A stretch of 64,000 nucleotides of DNA from Eutypa lata (taxonomy: Eukaryota; Ascomycota; Sordariomycetes; Xylariales; Diatrypaceae), in assembly GCA_022661535.1 (NCBI GenBank), contig JAKULF010000013.1, positions 496,001 to 560,000 of the forward strand. The letters run 5' to 3'. The position numbers and the translations under genes were made by a program. Below, in pieces: positions 1 to 10,800 of this stretch. The notes below the pieces were generated by a model. It did no database searches. It was not told where the DNA came from and was given only the letters and a program-made list of their open reading frames with translations. Within the stretch, counting starts at the first letter, position 1; each line of letters opens with the position of its first letter.

Positions 1-1411
1 CGTTGGCGTCCGCCCAGTCGCAGTAGGCGTCCTCGCCGAGCCAGAGGTACTCCCAGTTGTCGACGGTGTCGGGCGACGCGATGAACGTGTAGGTGCCGGA
101 CCCGGCGCGCGCGACGAAGAAGCCCTGCGCTACGACGGCCGCCTGGGTCGCTTCGAACTGCTCCCTGTCTGTGGCGGAGAGGGAGGGCAGGCCGAGAGTG
201 TAGGGGCCGGTCGGCCAGTCGGGAGAGGCCCACTCGAGGGTGCGGAGGAACCCTTCCGCTAGAGGCGTGCGGCGCTTGAAGAACGAGGCTGTGAACCCGC
301 TGTTGGGCTTCGCGGGGAAGGTGTGCACGAATCGCTTGTAGTGCAGGCCTGTGCCCCCGGAGGCGATGTCGGTCGCGGTCGCGTGGGCTGTCTCGACTTC
401 GGTGACGGTTGAGGTGGAGGTCTTGGTGATCGTGTTGGTCACGGTGTTGGTGACGACCTCGGTGATGCATGGTTTGTTAGCGGCGGCGTTCTCGCGCCGG
501 GCGGCGATGGTGGGGTGCGAGAGCTGGGCCGTCCGCGTTACGGTCGTCGTGCAGGATGGTTTGGGCAGTACCATGCAGGCGCAGGCCTTGGAGACGAGGA
601 CTTCGTCCCAGGTCGGTGGGATGCAGTCGGGTCGCGCGATCCACTCGTCATCATCGTCGTCGTGGTGATGGTGGAGTAAGACGTCCGTGCTGACGCCGAT
701 GTCCTTGAGGATGTCGTCGTGGAAGGAGCGCTTCCTCGTCTCCTTCTTCTCCGGGAGAGCTGTCGGGAAGGAGAAGGACCCGATGGCGCTTGTGAGACAG
801 CTGAGGGTCTCGATCGAAGTCAGGGTGGTTGTTCTCTTCTTGGTCTGCCAAGTTGTTAGTTCAAGTGAACCTACCTTCTTGAAGGCGTCCTAGCTGGAAA
901 ATTTTTACCTCGGTAACGAGATCTGTCACCGTGATGTCTACGGTTGCTACCTCGGTGAGAGTCACCGTGGGCGTTGGGACCACTACCGCTGGGGTTGATG
1001 ACTTGATAACCGGCACTGGGGTAGTCGGAACCGAATGGACTTTCGTCAAGGTCGGGATAGGGGCTGGTGTATTCGTGACGACCGGTATCATTACATTCGG
1101 ATCAATAGCAGTGTTCGGCGGCGTCACGGTAACGAATTCAGTGCTTAAATCACAGGTGTTAGTCTCATTGATAGAGAGATTTACAGACCACGGAGATGAG
1201 GAACTTACACCGTCGTCATCGGAATGTCTAAGAAGCTGGAACAGTACGATGAGCCGAGAGGGTCTTTATGAAGCCCTTGGACGATGGCGATGTTGACCTT
1301 ACAGAAGGCATGGTCCTTGATCGCGTTCACCAAGGCTTGGTTGTTCCCTTTACCGATAGGAGTTGCCGATGCCAATAGTGGCAGGAGTAGCAAGTACCAG
1401 GTGGACTTCAT
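1..1411 (-). CDS. Secreted GLEYA/PA14-like adhesin, 3' end cut by window edge
   Basis: Exons 1411-1209, 1143-909 and 844-<1 join in frame; both introns (65 and 64 nt) carry CTAAC branch sites. The first intron has a GTAAGT donor, the second a weaker GTAAAA. The protein begins with a signal peptide (MKSTWYLLLLPLLASATP). A Thr/Val/Pro-rich stalk with TVTxxxT-type repeats follows, then a cysteine-containing section with a His/Asp run, a second Thr-rich stretch, and the start of a beta-rich domain. That domain carries 'GTYTFIASPDTVDNWEYLWLGE' features: a G-x-Y-T-F strand followed by DN-x-x-Y-LW-x-GE, typical of GLEYA/PA14 sugar-binding domains of fungal adhesins. By family, such proteins sit at the cell wall and bind glycans. 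The exact ligand is unknown and the C-terminus (GPI signal or not) lies outside the window. No close neighbour suggests a pathway role. Confidence 0.75.
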
Positions 1412-2936
1412 GCTGGGCTGCTGGTGGTTGTTGGTTTTACCTGTAGTGTTAGTAATTTCGCCGGAGGAGTTGCTGGAAGAGGAGCTGATGATACGAATGA
1501 GCGTGATGGTGATGAATTAAAAGTCTCCATAGTTCATCGGTGCCCTGTCTTCTTATATATTCCTTCAACGCCAACATGAAGTGGTATGTATGTATCACTG
1601 ACTATGATGAAGAATTCCTGAATGTTGGCCTGGAGACAACAACAATGCCGATTTTTACACGATTCAGTTGCCATCTTGAAGCCATGGTCTTCAACATCGG
1701 CCATTTTATAAGGTGTTCTCTTCCCCGGAATGTTCAAGAGTCCTGAACGGCGTGAAAAAGATAGGGATAAAACACAGCTTGTCTACTTCGTCAACGGTTA
1801 TTAAGTGGTCTAGAAGTGCCACAGTCCTCTAGCTCACGAACAGAATTAATCGTGAGACAAATCTTCCTGCTTTATAATAGGATCGCAGGGCTATGGGCTG
1901 AGAGGGGAGATTGTCAGGGTTCAAACAAATATCCTGCACGGGACAACTTCTATGCCCAGCACACCCGAGAAGCGCCGAGACATTGAAATGGCGGATGTCC
2001 CAAATCCTTTGGTGGCGGATGTCCGGTGAATAGGTAGAAAGGAGAATGATAGCCAATGAAGGCAGTTGAAATGGGCAATGTCCACATTGCTGTGGGAATC
2101 CTGGATTGGCTTGAGCCTGAGGAATGAGCACGCTCGTGATACCCTCAGTTGCAGCGAAGGGGTAAGCAAGCGGACGTAATTAGATGAAAGTAAAACACCA
2201 TAGCTCGGTCCACTCGTCCCGCGGCCCGACACTGCACGTACTTACATTCATTCCATTCGGTAAGCTTGCCCAGGAAACGTTCTTCACTAATACCTACACA
2301 CAAGCAGAGTTAACATAACGAGAGTGCTTGAGATTGTGTATTTCCACACGAGGAACATACGTTGTAACCACATCGTGAGGAAGGATCATGGGTAGTTGTG
2401 ATATTTTTCATGTATTATTTATAACCAAACTGCCAAAGCGAAGGCAGGACGCGATGAAGATCCACGTTCATATCCTGCCTATCTCCCTATGTAGATGGGG
2501 TGAGCTATAGTCATCAGTTCCTCCATAACAACCGCGCGATTATCTAGCTTGACCAGCCTGCGAGATGATGTACTCCGCCCTTATAGTACAACATGGTCAG
2601 GACGGAGCTAGAAATCTCGCTGGATCGTGGGATACTAGTGTTATACCGCGACCTAACTGGACCAAACTAGACCAAACGCAGACAGGGCATCTGCCACTCT
2701 GCTCAATAGGTGGTGTGTGTTCGTACGCAAGGTCTCGTACAAGCACTTCAGAGCGCAAGCATAGGTCAAACATCATAACACAGATAGAAGGCCGAGGTCC
2801 ACCGACGCGACCACCACCCACCTGACCCCATCAGCTGAAGCTAGCTAGACGATAGATAGCAGAACTCAGCCGTCGCAATTCTTCGGTCGTTTGGCAATTC
2901 GGGAAGTCCCATGTAGCTATTCGCTCGTCCTGGTTT
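1412..2936. other. Intergenic, no gene seen
   Basis: About 1.5 kb between the adhesin start and the stop codon of the zinc-finger gene. Only short overlapping reading frames on both strands occur here, with no recognisable domain, signal peptide or splice pattern. It presumably contains the adhesin promoter next to 1411. Confidence 0.6.
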
Positions 2937-3911
2937 TCACTTCTGGCGAATATTCTTGGGTTTCCGCTTCTTGAAGATGACAGCAGGCACGGCCTCGGCC
3001 TCGACGGCCGTCTCTCCCCCTTCCTCCTCCTTGATCGCAGGGGCCTTCTCGCCCTCTCCCGCGGCCGCGTCTGGTTTGCTGGCGATGTCCTGGAGGGCCT
3101 GGCCCTCTTCACCAGACTCCTCTTTCTTGATATTCGGCAACTCTTCTCCCTCCCCTTCTTTCTTTACCGTCACCGGCGCCGCCAGCTCTAATTTGATTTT
3201 CTTTTCCTCCCCTTCTTCCCCTCCCTCCTTCTTGGGCGGCGGCACTACCAACGTCCCACTTAGCAAAGCGTTCAGCTCAGCATCGTCCTCGGGGGCCTGC
3301 CGCGTGTCGCGACCCCATTTTCGCGGCTTTTTGAAGAGCCCCTTGATGGCAGCCTCCTCCTCAGCAGCCGCGCCTTCGTCCTCAATCTCGCGCTGCGACC
3401 TCTTCCTGACACCCGTGGCTATTGCATCCGTCGCCTTCTGTTCGCCACCCTCCCCAGGTATACTGTTATCACCATCATTTACAACGCGCGTATTCGTGAC
3501 GGTCCATTCGCCCACCATGGCCATCTCGCCCCTCAGCTCGTCCGGGACTTCGATGCCGAGCTCGACGAGCTGCTCCCATTGCTTCTGGCGCTGCTCCCTT
3601 GAGATATTGCTGCCGCCATCATTCCGTGACTGCGGTGGTGCCGTTTCTGTCGGTCCGCTAGAGGAAGGGCCAGCGGTACTACTACTACTGGTAGGAACAA
3701 GCCCGTTCAACCTCTCGATCTCGCGCTTAGCACGCTCCTTCTCGCGCCCCTCTTGCTCGTGGTTCCGGTGTAGGTCTCGCAGGAAGCGCTTCAGGGCGCC
3801 CTGGTGCTTGCCGGTGGACTCGTGGTTGGTGCGCTCGAGCTTCGTGTCGCGCACATAGATGCCGCAGTGCTTACACCAGTACTTGGGTGTTGATTTCCAG
3901 TATTCGGACAT
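2937..3911 (-). CDS. U1-type zinc-finger protein, WBP4/FBP21-like splicing factor
   Basis: A single-exon 324-residue protein. The N-terminus is a U1-C/matrin-type zinc finger with ligands C13, C16, H30 and H36 in the context YWCKHC...NHESTGKH, followed by a basic helical region (residues 37-70) of the kind seen in WW-domain-binding protein 4. The rest is low-complexity and acidic, with repeated Lys-Lys-Glu stretches and a basic C-terminus (KKRKPKNIRQK). WBP4 family members are spliceosomal (pre-B/B complex) proteins with this finger at the very N-terminus. Fungal versions often lack recognisable WW domains, and none is seen here. A nuclear location is inferred from the basic clusters. The start is fixed by the finger beginning at residue 1-5. 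Confidence 0.8.
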   Translation of the reverse strand: MSEYWKSTPKYWCKHCGIYVRDTKLERTNHESTGKHQGALKRFLRDLHRNHEQEGREKERAKREIERLNGLVPTSSSSTAGPSSSGPTETAPPQSRNDGGSNISREQRQKQWEQLVELGIEVPDELRGEMAMVGEWTVTNTRVVNDGDNSIPGEGGEQKATDAIATGVRKRSQREIEDEGAAAEEEAAIKGLFKKPRKWGRDTRQAPEDDAELNALLSGTLVVPPPKKEGGEEGEEKKIKLELAAPVTVKKEGEGEELPNIKKEESGEEGQALQDIASKPDAAAGEGEKAPAIKEEEGGETAVEAEAVPAVIFKKRKPKNIRQK

Positions 3912-4357
3912 CTCGATCGAACGGCTAACTGATCGGCGGGCTCGTGGTAAATGGAAAAGCAGGGTCCGGTTGATCTTCTAAGTATTTACCATTAAGAAGA
4001 GTAGGTCAGAAATGGACGTAGAGTTCTTCGCAATTATAGTTGAATAGGATGCGCAAGAAAGAGGTTTGTTTGTCTGTCAACCTGCTCGGTTTTGATGTAT
4101 TTATGTAGAGAGTTAATGGTTGCGCTGATGACATCGCAAGTTACAGTGCTGCAGGGACCTGGAAGTTGAACGGCTTGGCGTTTAATGTTTAGCAGACTAG
4201 CCCATTAAACAGGCAATCGGTACTTTTTAGCTCCGATTTAGTCATTTAGTGTAGCCTCGTAGCTCCACCAGTCCCGTCAGCTCTTTCAACTTGCAACTTG
4301 AATAGGGGGTAGGTTAAGTATGTAGGTATCTTGTGACAATTATTACAATATAGAGAG
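3912..4357. other. Intergenic, promoter side of the zinc-finger gene
   Basis: About 450 nt upstream of the minus-strand zinc-finger gene and upstream of the regulator remnant. No reading frame or repeat of note. Confidence 0.5.
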
Positions 4358-5425
4358 AATCAGCGATGGCGCTTACCGGGCAGCTTCTAGCGAACTTGCG
4401 AGTGCAGCCGATGCTGTGAAATACCGTCTATCGTGCGACAGATGCCAGAACAACAAGGTTCGATGTAGCCAGGATAGACCCACGTGCAAACGATGCGCTC
4501 AGAGGCGAGCCAGCTGTGTCTATAGCCCACTGAGGTGACTTGGTCGACCCAAGAAATACCTAGGCGACGATGCGATAGACTCTAGTAGAGTGGGAAGTCT
4601 AAGCGACTCTGGTTACCATTCGGATGTCGTCCATGGCCGACATCCAGACGACGGACGCTTGCATGCAGCCCTCCTCGGTTCCCAGGCCACACGATAACGA
4701 AGAGCTACTGACCTCGATGGTAGACTTATGGATTTCAGATCTACAACTTACTGCCGCACCATAATCGCATTTCAGCCAAAGCTAAACGGCCAGTGGACCG
4801 GATATGAGGTCGACCGTAGGCCAAACATTGACGCCAGCTACTAATGAAATTCTAGAACCTCATCCAGGAGCCACCTGCTACATGGCAATCCTCTCAAAGA
4901 CTGCAAGACTGGAGCAAACACTGGTGCAGACAGCCTCGCCCCCCAGAAACCATGATCCTAATCTCGTCTCCTTGCAGAGCACCAACTACCATGACCAGCC
5001 ATGTCTTGCCTCAAAGCAACCGGTCCTGCTCAGTCTTGCGCTACTAGCAGATAATATTATTTGTACGCTCGAAGACGTTCTCCGTCTTGCTGCGCCGGCG
5101 ACGCACACCATCGACAAGACAAGCCTGGCCGGCTCGTCGTCTACAGCAGTCGTGCCGCAGTCTATGGGGTAACCCGTGCGTCCCGGCTCTTGTGGAAGCG
5201 AGCCGGGAGGTAGCCCTTGGAGATTTCTTGGTTAAGAACCCAGTCAAAAGCAAGACTATGCGGCGGATTCTTTCGCTCCGGGTGGACAAGATGCTGCAGG
5301 CCTTGCACCATATGAGGGGGCAAGGTGAGAAACAGGATGTCAGAGAGGTGTCGGATGTGCCCCTTGCTTGGGTTGGGAGCAAGTCGTTGATCAGTGGTGC
5401 AGCTAACACGCACACTAGTGAATAA
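4358..5425 (+). pseudogene. AflR-type Zn2Cys6 transcription factor remnant
   Basis: The frame starting near 4358 encodes a full binuclear zinc cluster (CDRCQNNKVRC then CKRCAQRRASC) and 'YSPLR'. It hits TGA at 4536-4538 and continues as LGRPRKYLGDD, the basic tail normally following the cluster in AflR-like regulators (Y-S-x-x-R-R-x-GRPRK). Reading TGA as a decayed CGA arginine codon fits the family exactly. A second in-frame stop lies at 4695-4697. The middle domain survives in the frame 4804-5172 (PVLLSLALLADNIICTLEDVLRLAA). It then shifts frame near 5165 into 5170-5425, which carries the C-terminal 'VALGDFLV...MRRILSLRVDKMLQAL' helix pair. There is no ATG in frame before the zinc cluster. 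At least two stops and one frameshift make a functional protein unlikely. Confidence 0.8.
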
Positions 5426-5524
5426 CTTGATCAGGAGGGTCGAGTCACTTCAAGGTGTATACGTCATGATAGCACAATACGATTGCATCGATCATGACCA
5501 CATATTAGGATTCTCTACCTATCT

Positions 5525-5839
5525 CTATCTAGTCCTTGACCTTAGCTCGTTTGCCCTCCTCAAAAGCCGAAACAGTCGCGTGATGAGGTCCTTGGTATCC
5601 TATTCCCAGTAGTCTGCCTTGGGTTGCAGAGCTAACTCCTCCTCGATGTCCTGGAGCATAATCGCCAGGCGGGAAATCAAACGACTGAAGGGCCCTTGTG
5701 CTACGAGGAGCGCCTCGTTGGGGTCTAGTTCTACGTTGCCGATCAATACCTTCGGTATGTTCCACTCTGCCGCCCGTTGGCTATCCCGGAGACTCGGCGT
5801 GGAGTTGGGATTAGCTGCCGGGTCTTGGAGCTATACCGG
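5525..5839 (-). pseudogene. C-terminal fragment of a second AflR-like regulator
   Basis: On the minus strand a frame runs from 5839 with RDSQRAAEWNIPKVLIGNV, then ELDPNEALLVAQGPFSRLI and SRLAIMLQDIEEELALQ. It meets TAG at 5602-5600 and continues to 5525 (DTKDLITRLFRLLRRANELR). The pattern (V-x-I-G-x-x-x-L-D followed by two amphipathic helices) is the C-terminal region of AflR/GliZ-like regulators. It is not an inverted copy of the plus-strand remnant next door, since the residues differ. The internal TAG could be a decayed CAG. Upstream of 5839 the frame meets another TAG and no zinc cluster is seen. Identification rests on pattern recognition of a short piece. Confidence 0.5.
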
Positions 5840-6640
5840 GTGAGCTACCTATGCGGTCCTATCTCCTCCATTCTAATATCCCAGCAACAGCAACAGCGAC
5901 AAGGGTGTTGTACCGTCCGAGTAAGTGAGAGGAACTAGAGTTGTGACGGAGTGAGTAAGGCCTGTAGAACGAAGACGTGTACTTCTTTAGACTAGGTAAG
6001 ATTGGATTGACCGGATACATTAAAAGAATTTGGCCTGTATTGGCGCACTTCATTTGGTTTACCCCTCACAGCGAGCATATCGCCGCCGTACGAAAGTATT
6101 AACATTGTGAATGGGGACTGGCACCTGTTTAAAGAGATAGCCAGCATGGCAGTTTCAAGTGATCGCGGCTGAAACGATAAACGTTGGCATCAAAGGGACA
6201 CATGCTAGCATGATAGTCAATGGTGTCATCTATTCTTGTCAATATCCCGTCACCATCGGGCGAAAGAAGTATAAACCATAATTATAGACCCGAAAAGTAG
6301 GTGGGCGCCCAAAATTCTCATATTCATTTTTTGGTGCCTGACAATATGCCTATATGCATCATACCCTCTCCCTCGTGTTCAGAGATTGCTTCAGGTGTCA
6401 CAATGTAACGGAGGGAAGAGAAGTCCTTTATAATCTCCATCCATAGAAGACAACTGTGTTGCAACATTATTAAAGCCCTAGCATCCCTTTTCTTTTTTAT
6501 CTCATCTCACATCGACGCATTAACTCTCTCTGTCATCTCTTCTTCCCCTTTTCCCCCCATTCCAATGTTTCCGTGATTATATTGATTAGTGCAAAATTAT
6601 CGACGGCTCGTGGGCGCATCGTCGTTAAAGAGACGTAAAA
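5840..6640. other. Intergenic, no gene seen
   Basis: About 800 nt between the regulator fragment and the PIR-protein stop codon. Contains pyrimidine-rich tracts near 6480-6560 (probably 3' flank of the minus-strand gene) and no supported reading frame. Confidence 0.5.
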
Positions 6641-7800
6641 TTACAGGCAAACAAATGCAATCATAAAACCCATGATCAGTGCACCGACCGATCCTGCTGT
6701 GACACGTGAAGACCCGCTGGCAGGTGGTGCCGAAGTCTCGACGGGAGGAGCCGTCTCGCTGGGCGAGCTGGGGACTTCGCTGGTCGAAGACGGTACCTCG
6801 CTCGAACTAGGGCTGCTGGAAACTGGAGTGGACGACTCGCTCGACACCGGGGGCACGACGACCGTAGGGGTCTCCGAGGGCGCCACCGATGGGAGAGGTA
6901 CGGGAGGTACGGTGGAAGGCACCTCGGTGGTCGACACAGGCGGCGCAGGTGTACTAGGGGCGGGAGGCAGAACAGTAGGCGGGGTCGGGTTAATAATCTG
7001 ACCATCCGAGGACTGGCTAATCGGGATGTAGGTGGTAGTCGGGATAGATGTGACAGATGCGCAAGGCGTGGTGTGGACCTGAACTTGACCATCTCCGATC
7101 TGGCAGATAGGAATGTCGACTGAGGTCGTGATGACCTGGGGTTGTCCGTCGCTCAGCGCAGTGATGATGGTCGTCTCGACAACGCTAGTAGCGATGATTT
7201 GACCGTCTCCAATGTCCGAGATGACAGCATCGCTTCCACCGCAGGGAATGGCAACAATCGAGACAGGCTCGCACTGCTCAGCCCAGTCACGGTCGTAAAG
7301 GTTGTAGAAGTCACCCGACAGGCATTGGTAGAAGGTCGTGGTTTCGCCCAGAGCTAGGGTGCTATCCTCGCAAAGAGAGAAGCCGCTGGTGAAGAGGGCA
7401 CCGGCTTGGGGAGGACCATCGAATTGGAACTGGAAGTTGGACGCGATATAACCAGTTCGGTCTTGCTCGTCGATGACGGCTCCATCTGCCAAACTAAGGA
7501 CCAGGATACCATTCTTTCCACACTCAGCTCGTTTCTATCCTCATTTGTTAGTTAATCCTCCTAACGCCGATGCATACGGCCAATCCATTAGAACTGCTCA
7601 TCACACTTGTCGTTACGTACCTCGAGGTCCACATCTCTCTTTTCCTTAGCCTGAGTGACGGTGATCTCAAAACTTCCATCGAAACTACCAGTACATCCCG
7701 CGGGAGCACTACCGGTCGGTGTCAACTTATCCGTGACGCCTTGTGGTGCTGCGAAAGCAACACCGAGGAGGGCCGAAGCCAGAGCGAACGTGAACCGCAT
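6641..7800 (-). CDS. PIR-repeat cell-wall protein with GPI-type C-terminus
   Basis: Exons 7800-7621 and 7522-6641 give 353 residues; the intron has GTACGT, an ACTAAC branch and phase 0. Signal peptide MRFTFALASALLGVAFAAP, then the conserved N-terminal PIR-family domain: CTGSFDGSFEITV, joined across the intron to ECGKNGILVLSLADG, then RTGYIASNFQFQFDGPPQAG and YQCLSGDFYNLYDRDWAEQC. Four degenerate PIR motifs follow (DIGDGQIIATS, LSDGQPQVITTS, QIGDGQVQVHTT, SSDGQIIN), then a Pro/Ser/Thr-rich stalk. The end is hydrophobic (SVGALIMGFMIAFVCL), preceded by small residues as in GPI-anchor signals. By family, the Gln of the DGQ motif forms an alkali-labile ester to beta-1,3-glucan. The protein should be structural in the wall. 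The Asn at the usual Asp of 'CGKDG' is a minor variation. Confidence 0.88.
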
Positions 7801-10800
7801 TTTCGTTATCGTTGCTGTTGAAACTGATCAAGACAGATGCTTAGGACTAACGATGTGTTGTTGTATATGTTGTCGTATAAAACAATGTAGCAATCGTAGG
7901 GGGAGTAAAGCTACGATCGATGCTGGTGATGATGGTGAGGATGATGATGATGATGACGAGGGAAGACAGGCCAGGAAGATGTTATTGTACAGTCGATGAT
8001 ATTATAGCGAGCGTAATGCTTTTCAGCCCAATGGTAGCCTCTCTTTCCAGGCGAACCAGAAACTTTCACTCAACTTTTGGAAGGAAATAAAAACAACATG
8101 GAAAACCTAATAAGTAAAAGGGTGGGAAAGGGAAGGACGAGAGGGATACGCGGAAGGAGGGGAGGGGGGGACTTGAAATAGGTTCCGAGGTTGGGTAACT
8201 ACGACTGTGATTGACCTAAGACTAACTATATACGCGCCTATACGTAGCATCCCTCGTATGCAAGTGTATACCTAAGGTAGGTATTTGGGTATGTACGTAC
8301 ATATAGTAGCGTAGCATTCATCAGTCATTATGAAATTATGGCAGGCAGGCGATATATGGATTGTCCTATTTACAATCCCATTCAGATATGAATCATTCAT
8401 TGTATTTGGTATTAGATACATATTTGCCTAGGTAGGCAATATACATTTACTACTGCAGCTGCACCAATGCATGCATGTACTATTGACTGACCAGGTCCAG
8501 GGTATATCCGTACGTACAATGTATGCAGTAGGTATCATGGATGCCAGTTGGTGTGGATGCATGTATTAGGAGACGGGGACTTGACCTTGACAACCGCTTA
8601 TAGTAAACGATCATTACAGTGTTGTTCCTATTGCGATGTACCTACCTAGGTACCTACTTAAACATTGGTGATTATGATTCGAGACACGCCCATTTGCGGC
8701 GGCGTTCCATTGCTTCCTACGTACAGAGTTGCAGAGGGCAGCCAAGCAAAGGCAAGGTACGCTGTACGTTGCGTTCTCCCTTCTATATCTGGTAGTGCCG
8801 TGATTAATCTCGTATTGTCTGAAAATAATACTGTCAAATTCAAGCAAGAATTGCTTATCGCATATCATCATTCTAGTGAAATTAGGTGCGCGTTCTAATC
8901 ATGTATAGAACAGTCAAATCACAACATCCATTGTTACCTAAATCACTTGGGTGTTGTCTGAGGTTATTCCAGCTATTAGTAGGTAGTCTGCGTAGTTAAC
9001 AAGTAGTTCAACGAGAGCTATATAGTAATCACATGGTTACAAAGCTTAGTAAAGTCTACTACCTTGCAGGTAATGATTTCCAATTTGCCTGCTGTACAAC
9101 AGAACTAGAAGCTGGAAGTGTGATACAATAAGATCTACATATAGAAATAGGTTCGCATGAAAGGTCCCTTTGTGAATGCTGATGCTAGACCATTTCCATG
9201 TCGTGTATTTCAGTATGACAGTAGTTATATTCAGTTCAGAACATAAGTAGGTTCCTGTAAACAAAGCAAATACATAACTAGAACATCCCTAACTGAGCTC
9301 CGATTCAACGATGGCATTTCAGCTTGTCGATGCGCATTTCAACGGTCGATCACTTTCAAGTGGGGGTTACCTAGTCCACCAACCACGCCAATTAAAACCA
9401 CACGTACATATATAATTATTCTTAATATGACGGGGCTGGAATCCACATTTGATAAGTAAAGACGACGGTGGACGGTACAAGCAAGCACGAAACCAAGAAG
9501 GATCGGAAGATAAGCATCGATTAGTGTAGTCAGGGATGTCACGTATGGGGTTTAATAAGTGGACAGGTGGAGGAACCACCAACAACCGAGCACTCAGCAC
9601 TCTCACTCATAGCGGGGGATTGCGATAGGATTCGATATTAAACCAGACAGCCAGGGGGCCAAAGTAGCACCTCACATGCCTAACCATGTAAACACACGTC
9701 TTATTACTTACATACGTGGGCGAAATGACGGGCAGGCGGCCAGATTACATCCCACCCACAGACGGTGATTTCCTTTCGCATCAAGGGAAGAAGCCGTTGA
9801 GGTTGACAACCGGTTTTATGCGAATATTCCCAATGAGATGTTTGAGTGTGACTTGGGCTTGGTCATTTTTACGACATCACGTACGTAAGGTGGTCCTTAT
9901 TTGGGCGAGATATTGCATTACTAGAAAGATACACCACATGTCCGTGGGACTGCAGCTCTTTACAATGGGCTCGTGTTGACGATCGTGCGACAGACAGACA
10001 GACCGACCTGCCGTCCTGCCGGCCTACAGAAGCCGCTGGAGACCGATCATACGGTGTTTGACCGACGAGCAAGGTGCCACAACAACCACTAACTGCGACA
10101 AAATTGTAGATCTGCGGTCGCTACTGCGAGTCCTTACGCCTAGCAACTATATCTTGCATTCGTGGCCCACAACATCTTGGGCGCTGTGCGTGTCCATCAC
10201 GGCCGACTGCTACCTTATCACCCCCTAAATTGTGCTGGGCTACATAAGGTAGTAGGAGATTAAGTATGTACCCTCCCCCTTTATTTCGCTGATATGCATA
10301 GCTAGTTAGTTATCCTATCAGATACCGTCCTAATTATTCCGGGAAAAGGGCGTAGACTTCAGAGTGCAGTATACCCTACTGCGGTTAATAAGTTTCAATG
10401 TTTGGAGCAGACCAGACTTGTTTATTTCGTACTGTGTTTACTCTCGGCTTCAATGCCTCGGAGAAATATGAACATTTCCCGTCATACAGCAGTCCCTTAT
10501 TTACTGTCGGGTTGTCAAACCGAACAGTTGCAATGAACCATAATCTCGTCAAATGAGCCAATGTGACAGGACATTCCCGGCATTCAGGCATTCTAGCTAC
10601 CCTGCTACCCATTCTTCCACAGTGATAAGGAGTCTCCCAACGACGAATTGCATAGAAGACGCTCAGAAGGTCTTAAATATTTTTGGACCAATGTCTTGTT
10701 TCGTAGACGGTATAATGCCTGAATGCCAACTTTTCTCGATCACATCGTTTCATGTTGACAGTTTAACGGAGAGAGTGGCATCTGGGAATGCGACCCTGGT

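Noticed and set aside
651..851. Minus-strand frame starting MADQEENNHPDF
   Set aside because: It is the wrong frame of the adhesin exon; splicing with acceptor at 845-846 uses another frame that stays open to the window edge.
2956..3858. 300-codon plus-strand frame opposite the zinc-finger gene
   Set aside because: Ser/Pro-rich shadow of the acidic low-complexity antisense gene; no domain of its own.
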